Source of the DNA: Rhypophila decipiens
Taxonomy: Eukaryota > Ascomycota > Sordariomycetes > Sordariales > Naviculisporaceae
Length of the DNA stretch: 64,000 nt
Direction: 5' to 3'
Assembly: GCA_033297075.1 (NCBI GenBank)
Contig: MU858099.1
Coordinates: 145,654 to 209,653, forward strand
A program made the position numbers and the translations under genes. Under the pieces are notes generated by a model. The model was not told the DNA's origin and made no database searches. It saw only the letters and a list, made by a program, of their open reading frames with translations. Below, piece by piece: positions 60,345-64,000 of this stretch (position 1 is its first letter; every line of letters starts with the position of its first letter).

Positions 60345-61341
60345 TTAAAGGATGGTGCATTTCGACTTCTTTTGCTTCGAAGGCTCCTTTCGGGGATTCA
60401 ATACAGCCCTGCAGCTCTAGGTCAGCACTGCAGCCATGGTTCACACGAGGAGGGATAAGGGCCTACCTGATTGCCTCGTCGAAAACTTGTTTGAGACCGA
60501 ACTGCGTCAGAGCAGAGCATTCGACGTACTTCCTAGCATTGATCTCTTGGCCCAATTGGAGACCCTGCGCATAAGTTATGGGCGCCATCTTCTGCTTGGC
60601 CAGCTGCTCGATCGTTCGCTTGTCCTCTCGCAAATCGCTCTTGGTGCCAACAAGGATGATGGGAACGCCAGACGCATGGTGATTGATCTCTGGGTACCAC
60701 TGCAGATATTTGTTAGCCGATTATTACATGTCGCATGCGCGCGGGGGAGACAACCGGACTACAAGTGACTTACTTTGGAAGTGACGTTATCGAATGATGG
60801 AGGACTGGCGATAGAGAAGCAGACAAGAAAGACATCGGTTTGAGGATATGAGAGAGGCCGTAGGCGATCGTAGTCTTCCTGACCGGCGGTATCCCACAAG
60901 CCCAAACTGACAGGCTTTCCATCAACCATCACGCTCGCCGAATAGTTGTCGAACCTGGAATGATGCGACACGTCAGACTTGATCCAATCTGAAAGTATTC
61001 TCTCGGACAATCCATTCAAATTCATCCGACGCGGGCCACGTACACTGTGGGAACATATTCGCCGGGAAATGCATTCGTTGTGTAAGAAATGAGCATGCAA
61101 GTCTGCGCTCTAGCGGTTAGCTACGCGAAAGATAAGTGAGGAGGATCGAGTAACCGGACTTGCCTTTCCGACAGCACCATCTCCAGTGACGACGCACTAT
61201 ATGCATTTCCAAAGGTCAGTCCTGGGATCTCCGATTTTGCTTCTTGTCTTGGTCGTCTGCTAGATGACGGTTTGTGATGGCCTGATAGGCCGGTGTGCGG
61301 AATCAACAAACCTTGATGGATTGCGTCGCCGGTTGAGCCAT
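60345..61341 (-). CDS. rac1: Rac-type Rho GTPase
   Basis: Six minus-strand exons (61341-61312, 61196-61164, 61102-61044, 60954-60774, 60699-60467, 60408-60345) encode 199 aa with exact phase. It acts in polarised growth, actin control and NADPH oxidase activation at the plasma membrane. Motifs: P-loop GDGAVGKT (15-22), [13 protein letters not shown] effector region, [20 protein letters not shown] with Gln66, GTKSDL, ECSALTQ, and the C-terminus [12 protein letters not shown], a polybasic stretch plus geranylgeranyl CaaX box. Trp61 and the [20 protein letters not shown] end favour Rac over Cdc42. The second intron starts GCAAGT, a GC-AG intron lying exactly between Lys21 and Thr22 of the P-loop. 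VTSKW and DGKPVSLGL depart a little from what I recall of typical filamentous-fungal Rac proteins. Confidence 0.92.
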
Positions 61342-63192
61342 GGCCAGGAAAGTTTGGTAAAAAGTCGGATTGTTCAAATTTCAGAGTCGTCGAAAATCGC
61401 GTGTGCAGATTACGGAATTGCGTGACAAAACGTTGATTTGTTGCAGGTGTGAGGAATGGCGTCGTTAGATGGAGTTGAAGTTGATTGTGATATCTCCCAA
61501 GTGTGGAAAAGAGTTGGGAGCTGGGGCGTGGAGAGACGGGGCGAGCCAAGACAAAAAGTCCCACCGTTCACTGTTGCTAGAGGTGCTGTGTGTCGGTGAC
61601 TTGTAACTCGACTACGGCACTCGAATGACGATGGTAACCGGCTTAGCTCCCTTCTTTGTGCGGCCTTGGAATGATTTTTCGATGAAAGAGTTCGTGATGG
61701 AATTTGAAAACACAGGAATATTGCTGCCGGTGCTCAACCAGCAGAGTGATATTTGATGAGACGAAGGTATCGGATTGAGACCGAGATGTTTGGTGGGAGA
61801 TGGGAGAAGCAGTTCCAACAAGCGAAGCGCAGGCTGAAGCTTGGAGGGGACGGCAGAGAAAGGAAGGCAGGCGCACAACACGCTGTAAGATGATCGGACT
61901 GCTAGAGGTGGTGCACTCCCTAGCGAGTCGAGAGAAAGAACCACGAGCACTGTGCGCAAGGATGGAACACTTGCACTTCGACACAGATTTGGTCAAGTGC
62001 TTGAAGCAGATTGTCGACACGCACAGTGTGGGTTTGGCAACATTGAATCAGGGGCAAAGTGATTCAGTCGAGGTCGCTTTGGCAGCTCCCTTCCAGGGGC
62101 AGCTTGGTTGGAGGTCTTCTGAATGGTGGCGGCGTGGCGGGGGGTTTGGTGGGGGCTTCCCTTCAACACCTCACCGTTGTCACCGCATGAGGCATCACAG
62201 CGCACTTGCACAGGTTGGCAACTATCACCTTGGCTTTGTCCTATGAATGGAGCCGTGGCTCTGGGGTTGACTTGGTATCTGTTGGTCAAGATCCAGTAGG
62301 AATGTTTTCACAACTTGGGCGCCAAAGGACCAGCGTCCGGTGAAGCTTATTGGTAAATAGGTATTTCCTGAGTTAGAGTGGATGGGACAGGAATATAAAG
62401 TCCACAACTACACGACCAACAGAATCAGAATGAATCCATAACTGCTCAAAGAGGCCCATAACCCACATGATGTTGCCTACCCTCAGGTTGTGTTCACCGC
62501 ACTCACCATGTAGGTAGCCTTGCGCACGCTCTGTATCAAGATCTCGGATTATCGGCGGCGCACTGTGCGACTTATCAAGCAGCCATGGCCCAGGGCCATA
62601 TCTCCATCCCGGTCGAAACATCAGCGACTGCTCTGTATATCTTCGGTAAGCGAAACAGCCAAATTGTTTGCTGCCAGTGATCTTGAGCAGCAGTTTATTT
62701 CCTGCTTCAGACCTAGAAACACCTTGGAAAGATGGGGAGACTATCGGTACTGGACATTACAGGCGGGGCGGTCCGAACCCCTCGTGGACTCACGGCTCGG
62801 GAAGCAAATCTGAGCTTCGTGAGAACTCTAACATAACTACAGATTTAAAGCTGATGATAGACATTACTGGCCGGAACAGTGCCGAATTGACAGCGTATAC
62901 ATGGACAAGCGAATAATGGGTTGCGACAGAAGGGTCGGAATTCGCTGCACGAAACAACCGACTCCTAGAATCGCAATCAGGCGTTACATTTTGACGCATA
63001 TCTGTAACAGGGCTCAGCCTATGGAACACCCGAAGAAGAAGCCAGGAAACGGGCAGGTCAAGGCGGAAACAACACATTCCTGATTCGTCCATGACATTCA
63101 AGCTTGTGACAGAACTACCGTATCTACTCAGAATGAAGAGAATCCTGCTAGAGCTAGGTAGATATAGTGGCCATAAGGGGGCCCCCTTCTAC
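61342..63192. other. Intergenic upstream of RAC
   Basis: About 1.85 kb holding the RAC promoter and then sequence without supported genes. ORFs such as 61800-62246 have no recognisable motif. Confidence 0.45.
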
Positions 63193-63763
63193 CCACCAAA
63201 AATAGGATCTTAGCATAAGACTATACAATATTACTAAGAGGGGTCCTTAGTTAATTGAACTAACTAATATAATATTAATTTTGGCCTAAAATTTGCATTT
63301 TTTTTTAGTTAGAAATCTAGTAAATTAATTACTGAATATAGCTTAAATTAATCTAAATAAAGTTAATATTATTTATAAGTATTTTTTTTAGCTTAAAGTA
63401 GTAGAATTTAATATAATTAATAGCCCTATTATTATTACTAATAACTATAAGAATTTAGTTTATTTTTTTATTAACAACTAAATCTACTATTTTCTTTTTT
63501 ATATACTTTCTTTACTAGATATTCTAATTATTTTCTTACTTAATATTAATAATAATAACTATATATTTTAACTAGATTAGGAATTCAAACTAGAGATTAG
63601 TAGAAGATTAAGTTAAAATAAAAAAAAAGGGAGTATACTTAGTATTAAAAACTAGAAAATAATGGAAGTAGTTTAATAACTAGTTATAAAAAATATAAAA
63701 GTAGTATAAAAGTAAAGTTGTTTATTAGATTAATAAAGAAGAAAATAAAGAAAACTTAGAATA
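63193..63763. repeat. Extremely AT-rich block, probable RIP-mutated repeat
   Basis: Composition changes abruptly near 63193. Sample lines carry about 7 G/C in 60 bases and the sequence is dominated by TAAT, TTAA and CTAG-like words. This is typical of repeat-induced point mutation of a transposon in ascomycetes. No ORF survives and the parent element cannot be named. Confidence 0.7.
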
Positions 63764-63856
63764 TGTAACGCCAGTGACATACCACACCACTGAGCCACAA
63801 ACCCACAAAAGGGCACGATTCTAAACCGGAAGAATCCGATCTAGAATAGGTATGTA
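63764..63856. repeat. 93-bp repeat unit, copy 1
   Basis: The unit begins TGTAACG, shares GTGACATACCACACCACT (63774-63791) and ends GGTATGTA. It is diverged in the middle from copy 2. A TGTAAC start is common for fungal LTRs, so it may be an LTR fragment. Confidence 0.65.
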
Positions 63857-63907
63857 TAGTATATGTAATAGCTGTAATAGTACTATCGTGACAGAATAGT
63901 TATAGAG

Positions 63908-64000
63908 TGTAACGATCGTGACATACCACACCACTACGTAACATAGCCCAAAAGAGCAACTAGACTTGATTGGAAGATCCAATCAAGTAAATGGTATGTA
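63908..64000. repeat. 93-bp repeat unit, copy 2
   Basis: This copy has the same start, 18-bp core (63918-63935) and GGTATGTA end as copy 1, 144 bp downstream. Its middle holds a perfect 9-bp inverted repeat (63965-63973 with 63979-63987). It is cut by or ends at the window edge. Confidence 0.65.

Noticed and set aside
1..64000. CRISPR arrays, rRNA genes, 5S genes, complete transposons
   Set aside because: No regularly spaced repeats, no rRNA-like conserved blocks and no reverse transcriptase or transposase ORF were seen on either strand.

Overview
The window reads as nuclear DNA of a filamentous ascomycete (Pezizomycotina, most likely Sordariomycetes). Genes carry short introns, mostly 55-85 bp, with GTAAGT-like donors and CTAAC/CTGAC-like branch sites. 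Several products belong to fungal families (CFEM, Zn2Cys6 factor, Aim11, Cms1, Nop6, DUF7728). The right edge holds a very AT-rich block that looks like RIP-mutated repeat DNA. The species cannot be told from the sequence. There is no operon structure, CRISPR array or prophage. Exon structures were built by hand from splice consensus, and in each multi-exon gene the reading frame closes exactly.

Layout, left to right. A 5'-truncated RNA-dependent RNA polymerase (RNA silencing) converges on a four-exon prolyl-4-hydroxylase-like dioxygenase. Next come Aim11 (mitochondrial), an unrecognised 329-aa protein, a 93-aa cupin, a 4.9-kb gap, and a 1138-aa Ser/Pro-rich protein with a myristoylation start. 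After a 3.6-kb gap comes phosphoinositide-specific phospholipase C, then a tRNA-like gene, an 88-aa Cys-containing protein and a large transcription factor with two C2H2 fingers plus a Zn2Cys6 cluster. A CFEM GPI-type surface protein and Cms1 follow on the minus strand, then a ten-exon PQ-loop membrane protein and an Rsr1/Bud1/Krev-type GTPase. After a 6.3-kb gap come a single-pass EGF-motif membrane protein, a DUF7728-type membrane protein, Nop6 and, on the minus strand, a Rac GTPase. The end of the window is repeat DNA.

The genes do not form a pathway cluster. Two themes recur: polarity and signalling at the plasma membrane (Rac, Rsr1, PLC, the myristoylated protein, CFEM and EGF-type surface proteins) and small-subunit ribosome assembly (Cms1, Nop6). 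The most unusual observation is a probable single-nucleotide exon in the PQ-loop gene, flanked by two 60-bp introns. A 101-nt near-perfect hairpin upstream of the DUF7728 gene and a pair of equal-length diverged repeats at the right edge also deserve a second look.
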